Positions 52,401 through 64,000 of a stretch of 64,000 nt of DNA are shown here, in pieces. The stretch is taken from assembly GCF_000524195.1 (NCBI RefSeq), contig NW_020170384.1, positions 718,250-782,249 on the forward strand, given 5' to 3'. Within the stretch, counting starts at the first letter, position 1. Every line of letters begins with the position of its first letter. The DNA is from Echinococcus granulosus (Eukaryota > Platyhelminthes > Cestoda > Cyclophyllidea > Taeniidae). Position numbers and translations under genes: made by a program. Under the pieces are notes generated by a model that was given only the letters and a program-made list of their open reading frames with translations, was not told the origin of the DNA and did not search any database.

Positions 52401-55400
52401 AATCCAAATTATCTAAGAGGCCGTACACTTTTTGTTCTACGAAAAAAACTTACTATATGCTGGATTTTAGAGGCACTGATGATGGCCTCGTGTTGCTGAT
52501 CATGTGTACACAATAAAGGTGACCTTATTCGCCTGCGCAAAAACAAACAACAAGCCGAAGTACTTGTTTTAAGGATAGTCGACCGGTGTCCGAATATACA
52601 CACAAACTTTCATCTAAAAGACCCCAAATCTACCTTACGTTGAGCTGTGCGCCAGTTAAACACTGCCTTTTGAGATGTTTTAAAGCACTTTTTTGGCAAT
52701 TGCTCTCTCGTGTCAGTTTTCGCTTCTGAGCCCTTTCCATCGTGATACTGCCAGTAAATGAACAACGGTGTATGTCGTAAGCATGATAGTCCCAACGAAA
52801 AGTTGAGCTTACTGATTTCAAATAATCAAAAATTCTAAATCGTTTCATACTTTATTACCATTGGTAGCCTTGAGAAGTTAACGGGACTTTTCAGAAAAAT
52901 AATTAACTTAGAATTTTTGCGACTTTGACTCCAAACAACTTGCCTGCAAGCATGTATCCAATCGTTATTGACAACGCTACACAACCGGGCCGCGAAATGG
53001 AGCTGAAGAAGTCCAGTTATAAAAATAAGGCATGAGTTGATATTAAACAAGACGTGGTTCTTGATCAAGGGCATATGAACAGGGGATAGCTGCAACTAGA
53101 TGCACTCTACGGCTGTTCCAAAAAGGAAAGCATTTGGGTGGGTTGAGAATTCATGGATATTTCACTTAAAACATCGCAAACCACGTGGTAGACATAAATG
53201 GAAAGTGCACAGTGAATGCTAATTTGCTCATTAAAGTGTAATTTTCACCAAATGGAAGGAGTGTTTCAATCTCACACTACTTAATTAATGTGATTTGGCA
53301 AAGGTACAAATTTTCCAATGATTTAAAATGTAAACCTGCTCATAAAACCCCCAAATTTGGAGTTTATCGTGTGATTAAACTTATAAAAGGGGATGGATAG
53401 AGTTCTGGAAATAATGAAAAACTTGCCTGCTCATTAGAGGTGCCACGCTTTGCAAATGTGGAACGTCAGTAAAAAGTGTAATGCAATCCCTCCACATCCA
53501 CACATATATGCACACACAAATGAACACTCATAGCCATTAATCTGTATGATTATTCACTTCTAACATGGTAATAAATTCAGCCTTTGAGGCGGATTCAACC
53601 AATCCACCTGAAAAATGAAATTACACGGGCAAGGAGACCGTGCTGACATTAGAGGATAAATGCTATCATTTTTTAATGAATGAAATGCCAAAATGCGTTC
53701 TTTTTCCAAATGGAAAAAAATGAATAGCCTACGCGATTGGATCGGCCCATTGAGAGGTGTCAAAGATAAGGGACGTGAAACTGAGGAGAGTCACCAAGAT
53801 AGCATGAATGGTGGAGGAGACGCTGAAACAAACAAAGCCAAATAAATATAGTTCCGATAGGAATAGAAAGCAGTTGTAATCAATGCATTAAAGTCAGTTT
53901 CTTGATACACAAAAAACTGCTGAGATTACATCTGATCCTACCTAGAATTTTTTAAATAGAGCAACAGTCTAACTTTTGAAATGATATTATGAAGAGGCCG
54001 ATTCTAAAGGAGTACACGACATTGAAGGGAAAGGAAATGACGTCCAATTAAGATAAAGAATTTAAATAATAGCTCAGCAAACGTGATGGTTTTAAAAACC
54101 TTTTTACCGGGACAACTAAATTGATGAATAAGAGGGCAGCATAAAATTTTACAACTGTTTTAAGGTTAAAAGTACTGCTACTGTGTTTTTGGTTCATAGT
54201 GTGATGAGAAACCGCTAGAAAACCTAGTGCTAACCAAATATAGTACAAACCCAGCTCAATACTTTCATCGAAAAATAAAATTTGTCATTTCTAAACTTAA
54301 CGAGGGAAATAGCAACAACCCTATCTTGATATCACCAATCAAGCTATTGCCGGCGTACGAGACCAATCAAGTTTGACTAAAAAACCGAAAACTAGGACTG
54401 GCACATGTGAAGAAATGTCAGAAGATGAAAGGTGTGTTTATACTTCATGCCGGGACGTTCAAGGCGCGACTATTCACACGTTTAAGCGATGACCCATTCA
54501 TGTGCGAAATGAAGACGGAAGGTCTGGGTGAGTCTTGGAATTCTGGGTGAATTTCCTCTCATCTAATCAGGCTAATAAAAAATTAATAGGAATAAAATGG
54601 ATCAATAGAAATAGCAAGTAAAGCCTAAGTCTTACAAAGAAATATCTTGAAATAAGCTATATTTGTGTCTGGAAAGAGGAAGCTCCACTGACACCAAGTA
54701 ACCTTTTGAGAAATCAAAGTTGTCCTCATTCACGCTCAACAACATCGAAATTTTTAGCGTTTTATCGCAAAAATAAGCCGAATTAATTCTGCCTGCGAAG
54801 AGCAACGCTGCGAGTGGGAACTGGTACGGCGCATGGACATTCTGGCACTGGTTGTCCAGTCAGAAGCAAGGTGAAAACCGCGACTTTGAGCCAATAGACG
54901 TGCAGGGGCGAGAAGATATGCAAGTGTGAACGGGCGTGGGCAGGAGAAGCGTATTTTATCCTCAGTGTCAACGGAAGTCAAGCGAGACCAGAAGGGCCGG
55001 CACGTGGTTAGATTGGTTATAATAATGAGATCTTGTGACGGTTAAATCTCCCCGAAAAAAGCACATGGATGACGATCACATGAATTTTGTTATGTAACGG
55101 AAGTAACAAAAGTGACTACACGAGAGCGATGAAGTATGCGAATTAGCATATTGTGCACGAAGTTTGTACTATGAGCTACACATAATTTCAGCCTAGAACT
55201 GCGTTAAATGCTGGAATATTTGAGAGTGAGTCACAGTGAATTACAGGAAGATGTAGTAGGATAAGCTATTGATGAAATAAAGCTGATAACCCCAATTTAA
55301 TAATTGCACAAATAACATATTTTAGTGTCAGAAACAACTATTATCATTTTATTCAAAAAATCAGACGTCAGTTTGCAAATAACATGAAAGGTGCAACAAT

Positions 55401-56206
55401 ATTTTAGTATTACCACAAACCGCAAACAGCAGAAACTGTTTGTCTACTTACCTAGGAAAATATTATGAAAATGCACCATATTTAGTCGGCACTTTAGGCA
55501 GAGCTTCTAAGCAATGTTCCAAACTAAAATGATTTAGAACTTCAATAATGACAAGAATAAACCATTGAAACAATCGAAGAAAAAAATTTTGGACGGGTAA
55601 CGACTGGAAGAACAACACGAACGTCAGTTCAAATAATCCAAAAAGAAATCTGTGCCTTAAAATGAGTGTAAGGTTAGTTTATAAAAAAAATTACATTAGA
55701 AATAGGCACATAAATTTAGTGAAAGCGACGAAGGAAAATATCCCTCAAAAGAGTACAGACAACAGTGAAACTAATTTGAATCAAATCAAACGGCACCCGA
55801 AATTTGTAACCGAAGGTCTTTGTGTTACAATACACAGAAAACGAAAAAAGAACATCTGTTTCAATATGGCACTACAACATACTGGACGCATTTTTTTCAA
55901 TTAAGACAGCGGCTTCACTATAACGGTCCCATTAACCATGGTTACAAAGCAACGACCATTCCATTTAAAGTCAATTTAGAGAGGAAAACACGGAAATCAT
56001 CCTTACCGACAATTCCACTCCAGTCTCTGGAGAGGTGTAAGACGACGGTAAGCAGGAGACATTCTTTCAAATACACGAGGCCCGACGAAGTAGTTAAATG
56101 ATAGGACTCCAAGGAAACTGGCAAGAGACCATAGAGAATAGTAGTAATTAACATCTCGAGGCCAATCATAGGGTGTGGGCAATTCAGCCACACGGGACTC
56201 AGGCAT
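49060..56206 (-). CDS. TLCD4: TLC-domain membrane protein, TLCD4/TMEM56-like (complete, 6 exons)
   Basis: A multi-pass membrane protein of the TRAM-LAG1-CLN8 family. TLCD proteins sit in internal or plasma membranes and are linked to lipid handling; the exact role of TLCD4 is not established. Six exons join to 891 bases, 296 residues, with every phase closing; vertebrate TLCD4 has about 260. Matches in order: QRLEWNCR followed by VSSTIHA (vertebrate KIEWNSRVVSTCHS), DTSQWADPI, ITIGYMLAD, CTHHLVVV (the TLC double His), SEISTPFLNQRW and LLDVLNATW. About six hydrophobic segments are visible. The start is the first ATG (56206) in the frame; the frame is open a little further upstream but only with non-ATG codons. 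It is longer than vertebrate forms mainly at both ends. The gene converges on DNAH1. TLCD4 is the best fit; another TLCD paralogue is possible. Confidence 0.92.
51044..51063. repeat. (CA)n microsatellite
   Basis: A short, interrupted CA dinucleotide run just downstream (minus-strand sense) of exon 5, within intron 5 of the TLC-domain gene. Confidence 0.75.
51141..51214 (-). CDS. TLCD4: TLCD4-like exon 5
   Basis: Opened by TTTTTTATTGTCAG. It encodes IYRIAPVYAIIRLTSEISTP and FLNQ, where the vertebrate protein has RLLAELSSPFVNQR. It ends two bases into an Arg codon at CAAAG|GTGAGA. Confidence 0.92.
52036..52130 (-). CDS. TLCD4: TLCD4-like exon 4 (HH motif)
   Basis: Opened by CTGTTTTAG. It encodes ISMFTFQKGLELLLFCTHHL and a hydrophobic continuation; the paired His in CTHH is the family's characteristic motif. 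It ends in phase 0 at CTG|GTAGGA. Confidence 0.9.
52944..53002 (-). CDS. TLCD4: TLCD4-like exon 3 (GC donor)
   Basis: A 59-base exon opened by CTTCTTCAG. It encodes VALSITIGYMLA and ends one base into an Asp codon at GCAG|GCAAGT, a GC-type donor with otherwise perfect consensus. The phase fits both neighbours. Confidence 0.88.
53733..53822 (-). CDS. TLCD4: TLCD4-like exon 2
   Basis: Opened by TTTGTTTCAG. It encodes the second membrane segment, VSSTIHAILVTLLSFTSLIF, then DTSQWADPI, and leaves two bases at GC|GTAGGC. The His after VSST is conserved in the family. Confidence 0.9.
56007..56206 (-). CDS. TLCD4: TLCD4-like exon 1
   Basis: Start codon, N-terminal loop and first membrane segment (YYYSLWSLASFLGVLSFNYF), then the conserved LQRLEWNCR. 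It ends with two bases of an Arg codon at TGTCG|GTAAGG. Confidence 0.9.
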
Positions 56207-56705
56207 TGGGCAGGACAAAGGAACAACTGTCCCTTCAAAATACCAACCCAAAAGAAAGGCCAACCAATCATGAATTTCTATTTAATAAAACAAAGCAATA
56301 TACAAAAATAATTACCATGCTAGAAAATTTCTAAAACTTGTTTCTAATAAATCCTGACAACGTCACGCGCATCAAGACAAAAAAAAAGAATTAAAACATC
56401 TACTTTTTAATAATGTTCTATATGTGCCTTTCCACGATGACTTGGAATTCTGTGATGCGAAAGAAGAATAAAGTAAAAATTTTTATTTACGATATTTTGA
56501 AGATTTAAATAGCTAAATCAATCATAATGAACTAGGAGACAGTTGTTTACTAACTAGAAACATACTTGAAACTACCTGTTTAGTGTATTATTAGGGATGT
56601 GGGTTTGTGTTTACTTGCGAGCCAACCGCAAATCTCATTCCTTGTTTGAGAGGTTTCCTGCTTACGCATTTTAGGCAAACAGACTAAGTTGTAGGACGAG
56701 ACTCG

Positions 56706-56928
56706 CAGGTCCCCACTTCCCTGTTCCTAGTGCTCTTAGAACAACCCGGATGATATAATTTCGACGTGTTTAATAGAGGGAGGTGGATCGAGAAATCAAG
56801 TACAAAGTCTAGAGACGGGAAGAAACGCAATCGCTCTCGGGCTTGGGAGACGCCTACTCTGTCACCAGATTCGAATTTTGACCTTACCTCCTCTCTGAAA
56901 GGTACATTAAAACAATGTAAGTATTACA
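56706..56928 (+). repeat. SINE-like repeat family S, copy B
   Basis: A diverged copy of the element at 13041-13242. The B-box region has decayed to AGATTCGAATTTT, but CCTCTCTGAAAGG, ACATTAAAACA and AAGTATTAC are kept, as is an AGAACAACCCGGATGATAT block matching AACACCCAGG-TGAT. The 124-codon open frame here comes from the repeat and is not a gene. Confidence 0.7.
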
Positions 56929-57003
56929 AAGTAGGGATATCCATTATTTGTAATATTATGAACAATTTGCATCGCTCAATGTCATGCCTGTTCAGAGTAC
57001 ACT

Positions 57004-57237
57004 ACTGTAATACTTATGCTGTTTTAATGTTCCTTTCAGAGGGGATGCGGGGATACGAATTGAACGCTATGACAGAAGAGTCGACTTCCTGCAAGCCTGA
57101 AAGCGGTTTCGTGTCCACGCCCACCCGAACACTGTACTAGCTTTCCCTATTTACTTGCCCTAATAAATATATCAGAATATACCAACCTGGGTGTTCCAAG
57201 AGTACGCGGAGCAAGGAAGAGGGGACCTTTGAGCCTC
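57004..57237 (-). repeat. SINE-like repeat family S, copy C (inverted)
   Basis: The same element in the opposite orientation, 76 bases from copy B, so that the two 3' ends face each other. On the minus strand it reads AGGTCCCCTCTTCCTTGCTC, then AACACCCAGGTTGG, GTTCAATTCG (B-box position), CCCCTCTGAAAGGAACATTA and AAGTATTACAGT. The conserved 3' parts of B and C form an inverted repeat of about 40 bases per arm. Confidence 0.72.
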
Positions 57238-59434
57238 GCCCAACACTACTTCCACGAGAACAGTTGACTTCCTTCCCCTCAGGGGATTCGTGTTTGCCGA
57301 ACACTTCTTTCTTAAACTCTACATTCACGCAAGCATGTTCAAGACCTGCTAGTCTATTTTTAGCCAGATATCATTGGTAGATAGAATTAAGGTGGATCAT
57401 AATCCGTGACGATTTGAGATGGAAAATAATCAGGTGGCATTTGCTACATAAAATATTCGCACTGCGTCTGAGCACATTTGATTTGAATTCAAGTTTATCC
57501 TTATGTCCTCATTAGCTGGTTGAATTTGACTAATGTCACGTAGGTTATCAAAAGTATCTATTCGTGCCCATCGCTTCCAGTTAGTACGTGCTACCATATG
57601 CCCTGCCGTGCTTATATCGTGCAGTTATATGGAACAGCCTAAGTCTTAACTTAGAGTCGTAGGAGGTCACATTAGCATGGTAAAAAATGCTCCAATAACA
57701 GGCTAAAGGGCTGAGAGTCTACTGGCACAGCCCAAAGGTCACGCCGCATAAAGGGAGCAGAATCTGCAGAGCAATAGGTCCCCGCAGAGTCAGTTGCAGA
57801 GGCAAACAAACCATCAAAGCATTACATATACCTTGATTGTTATTTTACATCCGAGCGAATACGTACATTTGAACCATTTCTGTCTCTTTAAATTATCTGA
57901 TAAAATGAATTCAAGGCAAGGCAGAGGATTAAAATTGTGCCTAGATATGGAATCTAATTCGAAGACGCAAGAAGTTTCTTTAGACAAGAATCACATTCCT
58001 GTTACTCGCGCAGAGTGTTACATTTTCCTCTACTATTTACTTTGGCCTCGGATAAAAAGTGTAACACCACTGCAATATTCTCGTTGCCTTTCTCTTTAAC
58101 CTCCAGTTTTAGCTCCTGGATGGAGAAGATTGGAAAAAGAAAGATATCCGACACATTTTCAAGCCGTTAGCAAGGGTCAGCTTTCGTCTCCGCCTCGGGG
58201 CACAGTTCAAACATGTACCACATGATTAGGTTAATGGCCGATAACAGACGATTTCCTTACAGATTACAAAAGGGATAAGAAGCACCGTTTACTTAATAGG
58301 CTCAAATTTGCTTAATTCTGCCTTTTAGCTGCGCTGAAGTAGACGACGCCAGTTTTTTAGGAAAAGGAAGGTGAAGGGGAGAGGAAGGCGTTTCCTTCTT
58401 GTTGATGCAATCAACGATAAGGCACGCGCAGATACAAATTAAGCGCGCTTTTGTCTCCCCACTATAATAACGTTGATAAGATTTTCCTAAAGTGAAAAAT
58501 GTATTAACATTGGGATTACAAAAAGTTAGTTATTAAAGCGGATAATCAGGGGCAAGCACTGCTGAAGCACAATTGCCCTCTAAGGAACAAATCTACCCTT
58601 CCATAAACAGCTTACAAATACCGACTTCAGAAGATTGTTAAATCCAAGGTATTTTTAAGAATATTTGCTTTAATCCTAACACGTTTAGTAAAAAAGTTAG
58701 ACTGAATTTAAAGCCGTGCCGTAATTTAATGATACAACTGTCAATGGCTTTTCACTTGGAGTGGGTAACACAACGACCGCGGTGTTGGATGAAACGAACA
58801 CAAACCCACTAAGAATGAGGAATAAGCATTTGTAATAAGTAAACTTTGTGCTAATTGGAGAGTCGTCAGTGTGAAAAGTTGCCAAATTTGTGTGCACAAC
58901 TAATTTAACAGCCTTTGAAAACTCGCATTGAATGTGGTACAATGATCTCTGGTAGACAAATAAAAGTCACGAGCACTTTGGAATCGGATAAAAAAATGTA
59001 ACAAGCGTGTTTACTAAAAGTTAGGTGCTCCGATTAATAATTTCAAATTAAACAAGGTTCCGAATAAAAGTGTCCTAGTTGAAAGCGTCGCTAATAAACA
59101 TCTATGCTTCAATGCCAAAAACTTGGGAATAAAGTGCCATCGTCTGCTTCATTTTGCAGATATTTCTTCCTAAACAAATTGCGGCAGCCTTTCCCAGACC
59201 AGGACCTTGGTGATCAACAAACATGATCCTCTTTGCAGTTCTGCCATTTCATTGATGTCGAACGCGAGTGGTTGTTATAAAGTAATGCTATAACTCAAAT
59301 TGCTGAAGCTTTGTGGGTCGCTGCATTTTGCACGACGATTGAGAAGAGGGATCACACCTGCTACTGATTCGGTAAACAATACATATTTTAATTCAAGGAT
59401 GTATTCACAATTTTGTAATATTTCTAATTTGTAC
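57238..59434. other. No gene recognised
   Basis: AT-rich sequence with random short frames. Nothing further is visible up to the assembly gap. Confidence 0.5.
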
Positions 59435-59534
59435 NNNNNNNNNNNNNNNNNNNNNNNNNNNNNNNNNNNNNNNNNNNNNNNNNNNNNNNNNNNNNNNNNN
59501 NNNNNNNNNNNNNNNNNNNNNNNNNNNNNNNNNN
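59435..59534. other. Assembly gap (100 N)
   Basis: Exactly 100 N, a conventional placeholder for a gap of unknown length between contigs. The true distance and content are unknown, and the open frame drawn across it has no meaning. Confidence 0.99.
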
Positions 59535-62500
59535 GGGGAAAGAAACGAATTACTTCAAAATTTTTAAGCCTATTAGCTGCAGAACCCTCTATTTGGTACT
59601 GAATGGAAAACTTGTTCCATCACTGAGATCCCAGTTTAAAAACTGTAGGAATTTGGCCTTTGGAAGCTCCTGTTCCCCCTAGCAATTACAGTTATTGTTC
59701 TCTCGATAAGTCTAAGAGCCAGATTTCATTGATGGATACCTTTCAAAACAAGAAAAAAAGATCGAACTGAAATTACTTTCGTTTTAAAATGCTAAATCCA
59801 GAGAAAATAATAAATACAGTGGATTCCATCGTAGTAGAAAAAGAGGAGAGCCTGGGAGACGAAGAAGGAGAGAGAATGAAAGTCAGATATTGTGGCAGTT
59901 GCGATCGGTTGGTGTCTGTTCTTGGGCGTGGTAGATTGTACTTTCCCAGAGTCGCGTCGAGGATGTTTTGTCCTCCGTCTATACTTCTCCGCTACTGCCT
60001 CCTCTGCACGAGCGCACTTCACAGGCATACCGGGAGGAAATAAGTTCCGGAAGCTTGAGAGAGCACATTGGCAACTGAGCATAGACCTGTGACCTGCAAA
60101 ACAAACTGGAGGGTAGTTGAATAAGTGGTATTTGTCGGTTTCCGGATTCGTGCTCCAAAGGCCAGTAGATATAGGATGAGCTCAGGACTTGATAAGATTT
60201 AATGCTCTTAGCTGATCCGATTTACATTGCAGAAAAAGGTGTATAGATTTGTCTCTTGTAGAGATGGGTGCAAACAATTGCCGCTTCTCCTAGCCACTAA
60301 AATCACGATCCTTGATTTGTGGAGAAAAAGACTCCCTTATTCAGAGCAAACATCTTACAATGCTCGCAGCCTGAGATACTTTTCTGCTCTTTGATCTAGA
60401 TTACGAAAGTGTTTCTTCTCTACCACAATGTTTGTTACTTTTCCTATGAAGTAGATTTTAGTCCTAGAAGCGCGCTAGTATGTTTTAACAGCTCTAATGA
60501 AAGAACATCAAATTGCAAAAATGTGGGGTATCTGCTATTGAAACAGGGAAAGGAATAAATGTATACAAGCATGACAGGAAAAGTAGTACTTAAACTGGTT
60601 TTAAAAGCACTTATGGATTATTTGTTACATTTCTAACAGAGGAGGCATCATGACTAATGCAGGGTTATCAGTAGATCCGGCTGATGCGATTTTTCTGTTT
60701 TCGAATAAATCCTCCATCCACAGACGCAGATTGACTACCAGTGTTACCCTGGCCTTTGTGGCCCAACGGTACCACTTTGTTAATGCCTTTCTTGTTCATT
60801 AGAATTAACGTAATCGCATGTAAGGTCATGGCTACGCAGAAGAAGGACGAATCAATGCAGTAACAATCCTGGTAAATAGTAATGTTGAGTTTTACATGCA
60901 ATGAAACCTGATAGGACTTCATAGCCAAATAATGTGAAGGAACTCCGAACTGCCTACTGAAAATTTAGTATCTAGAAGCATTATTAAACCTAGTAATTTA
61001 CCATGAATTGACAGAATAAGGCGGATTTGGGTGAGAACAATGACGCGCCGGGGACTATATCAAATGTCGATTGCTGAAGCTCAACACATCCTCAACTCCA
61101 ACTGAATGGCATGCCGATTTAAAGTTGCCGTTATAAACTTCTCCTTGCCTAGCCATCACGACTGTATTAGTGGTATCTAATGTAAACAACGCATGTACCT
61201 CAGACAAGTGTAAAGTAAATGGCCCCTAAAAATTCCTTTTCAAGACAGAGCTTTATCTCCCCTTAGATCGCGCCCTCACGAGTCAAAATTAATTAAAATC
61301 TATCTGTGAAATGTTGATGTTTACTAACTGCTACCCTGCCGCAATTTTGACAGGAAAAATATTTGAAGATTTCAGGGCATTTGTGGAGAGATTTCCGAAA
61401 CTAACTTGCACACAAACGTAAACAGGGGATGAGGAGACATGAGCTTGCAACTAAGTCAATATCTGCGCGATCGGCTAAGAGGAGAAACTGTCGCTCTCAT
61501 TACTTTCAGCCACTGAGATAAATAACTTCATCCAACTTTTCCCCACTCGTGCTGGTAGAAAAATCTACATTTAACGCTTCAATATTTTCTACTCTAAGAC
61601 AAAAATCTAAAAAGTATTTGAAAAGCGAATTAGAAGATAAACATTACTAGTACTGGATATTTATTGCGACTTTCGGAAGCGATGTTGGCTTTGAATAATT
61701 AATACAAGGAGCAAAAGTGCCTTAAAATTTCTCACGTTGACTTAGACTAGGGGCTTTGAGTACCCTGTTATACCTACAAAGGCATACTGACAGGTTAGTT
61801 GCTGTTCACCTTCTCAATACATAAGTGGACCGTTACTGTGACAAAGCAAAGGTGAAGCATTGATAAACCGTGCGTGTTCGCCGTCCCAATGTTTACAAAC
61901 GCATGTCATTTGACTAGCAAATCTCTTTGAAAAAGCTGGTAATCGCTATTGGTGGAGCGAGAAGTGGAAGAACTAGTGCAGTCCACAGTCAAACGATAGA
62001 TTCTTTCAAGATCTACTTTCCCTTCTTGACCTTTACAACAATCTCCGTGAGGCCACAGCCTAGTGTTAAGTCGAGTACACAAAATTGTTCATTGCAAAGT
62101 ATCTTCTTAACTAATATCACCTTTTACTTACTAAGACGTGTACCTCAGATTTGTCCTTACAATGATGTGTAAGACACGAAATGCCAAGTAGCATTAAACA
62201 TTCCACTGAGGAACGCCAACTAAAGGAGCACATCAACATATGCCAGTGTTAACAGTCAAGGCCATGAATCCGTCGCCGGTTAATATCTGATGATAAATTA
62301 TTCATCGAGTCCGCCAATTTTTAGCCAAGAAGGTAAACTGTAATTTTATGCAAGTAGAAATCCATATTTCATATTTTTTTTTCTTAATTTTTACACTGTA
62401 TTTTCGGTGAAGAAAAAACCTGGGACACAGCCACCTCCCGTGGTTGAAAATATTCCTACCAAATGACATTTTGAAGGCAATATTTAAGGTCAGACTATCC

Positions 62501-62691
62501 ATAGGTGTATGCATATCATTAGATCTATCTATGACTTTTCCATGAATATTTACGGAAATTTGAAGATATGCGAGTAAATACGCACTAAAATTGATGAGGA
62601 GAGATAAAGTTACCACCTACCCCTGAGGACTGGCTTCGCAGCTTTTGTGTTTTGAACCTAAATCAAAAGAAGAGTCATGCTCATTATCTCT
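59535..62691. other. No gene recognised
   Basis: Mostly AT-rich. At 59870-60050 both strands carry an open frame of 84-96 codons in a G/C-richer patch; the minus-strand one starts with MPVKCARAEEAVAEKYRRRT, which is protein-like, but the rest of that frame is T-rich and no splice partner was found. Confidence 0.45.
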
Positions 62692-63301
62692 TTAATCGGA
62701 CGGAAAGTAACAGGACAAACAATGAAACCCACCAATCTTAGGCGGAGAGCATGTCCTTCTACTCTGGCGTAGTTGCCGAAGGTTGAAGACCCCAAGATGC
62801 GGATAAAACGACACATTGAATCTTTCGGTGGGAGCATCCTCGAGTACTCTACGGTCATCAATGGAATTTTTAATGACTGTTACCGTCTGAGTATCATCCA
62901 ACCTCTGAAAGCTCAGCTCAGGCAGGCGTAACTGTTCTGGCACTTGAGCCACTAACTGAAGGCCACCCTTCACCTCGGAGGTAGCGTCGACGGTGTTGGG
63001 GGCGGAGGTGGTTGTTTTGAAGACGGATGGTGAATCACTGCAATGATCAATCCACGATCTGCTCTGCTGGGGAGAGGAATAATTGGCTCTCTGTAGATAA
63101 TTTTTGATTGCTCGACTTCTGGGGCCTCGTCTTAACAGCAGACAGGCCAAAACGGAGAGCAGTGCTAATACCAGTATTCCACAGGTGAGGAGGACTTTCA
63201 TCAGAGTGCTTTCCTCCTGATTTCCCGAATCTATCGCCAAGACAACCACATTGGGCAATATAATCCAGACAACAAAAAATCCACTGATATTCAGTGTTAG
63301 A
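62692..63301 (-). CDS. Terminal exon of an unidentified single-pass membrane protein
   Basis: Behind a fair acceptor (GAATATTTTGTCAG) the frame is open for 202 codons to a stop at 62692. It contains a stretch of some 21 hydrophobic residues (VLLTCGILVLALLSVLACLL, residues about 37-57) followed at once by positive charges (RRGPRSR). This is the usual stop-transfer pattern, so the N-terminal side would be outside the cell and the roughly 140 residues after it cytoplasmic. The tail is Ser/Thr-rich and has no known domain. Upstream exons should lie to the right: a strong donor ATGGTC|GTAAGT at 63345-63340 precedes this exon, but its phase does not fit this frame if that ATG is the start. A second frame is also open for 93 codons here, so the call is cautious. 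It may belong to a receptor or adhesion protein. Confidence 0.5.
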
Positions 63302-64000
63302 CTGACAAAATATTCCGGTAGCTTCGTTGCAATTTAGTCACTTACGACCATTGTTTCACGTCCTACGGACAGACGTTAATGTGGAATAAAGAACAAGTCA
63401 TTTTTAGTCTACGCTAATGCGTCCACATTACCACGACGTCCTTTTCACGCAAATTACCGAACTTAAAGTTTACACCCTTTTATTTGGCTTAAAAAATTTT
63501 TTTGTTATAACCGTTGGTCACGATAAACTTGTTGTAAACATCGCATCAGTAGTTCAAACTTTGGAGTCTATTCGTATTATTTAATTTTTCAACGGACACC
63601 AAATGACCCAGAAATTCTATAAAACCTTCTGTTTGGCGTGTTGTATTAACCTGACCCAACTTGTAGTGACCTGCAAGATGCACGGAATTGTCTACATGCA
63701 CTATAAGGCGCAGATATGGTTCACCTCACTGGTACTTTAGTGCGTTTTAAACTGTTTTCTTGGTATTTTGTGTCCTCATAAATATTAATTGAATTTAATG
63801 GGATTCAAACGTGTCGACCTAATCCTTTCAATTCCTTTTTAAGGAAGTGGAAATTTTTCTTAATGTGTTCAGCATTTGGAGGAAATGCGATGGCAGAACA
63901 TCGTATCATAAATAAGTAGCCTAAGCAATTTTATTCTAGTGATAAGCTCCTCACTAATGCAAAACCACTTGTCCCTATAGGCACATTAATTCGTGAATGA
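63302..64000. other. No gene recognised at the right edge
   Basis: Apart from the minus-strand splice donor at 63340-63345 there is no coding signal. The first exons of the membrane-protein gene may begin here or beyond the edge. Confidence 0.4.

Overview
The window is eukaryotic. It is AT-rich, has almost no long open frames, and its genes are cut into many small exons. Two genes could be rebuilt completely by joining exons at splice sites and checking that the phase closes at every junction. The intron sizes (a cluster of 31-35 bases, a large cluster near 70-80 bases, and a few of 0.5-3 kb) and the dispersed short repeats fit a parasitic flatworm, most likely a tapeworm. That assignment is an inference; no sequence search was run.

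Region 1-29 kb is mostly empty. It holds two or three diverged copies of one dispersed repeat (3.0-4.9 kb), a His/Gln/Pro-rich open frame that looks like a 3' terminal exon (10.9-11.45 kb) with a polyadenylation signal, two unassigned candidate exons at 12.07-12.49 kb, one copy of a second, SINE-like repeat (13.0-13.2 kb), a GC-rich island with a strong minus-strand splice donor (18.6-18.9 kb), and a 56-residue open frame at 21.2-21.4 kb.

Region 29.2-47.5 kb (+) is a complete axonemal dynein heavy chain gene, orthologous to DNAH1 (inner-arm dynein). The model has 35 exons and 34 introns, 12,702 coding bases and 4,233 residues, from the family's N-terminal motif to the C-terminal ALDF. The first four introns are only 31-35 bases long and the fifth is a GC-AG intron.

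Region 49.06-56.2 kb (-) is a complete six-exon gene for a TLC-domain membrane protein (TLCD4/TMEM56 type, 296 residues). It lies tail to tail with DNAH1, 1.57 kb apart, with a long purine/pyrimidine-biased tract between them. One of its introns is also GC-AG.

Region 56.7-57.24 kb carries two copies of the 13-kb SINE-like repeat facing each other. An assembly gap of 100 N follows at 59.4 kb. At 62.7-63.3 kb (-) there is the last exon of an unidentified single-pass membrane protein whose upstream exons lie at or beyond the right edge.

DNAH1 is a motile-cilium motor and the TLC protein is a general membrane protein. Their adjacency does not by itself imply a shared pathway.
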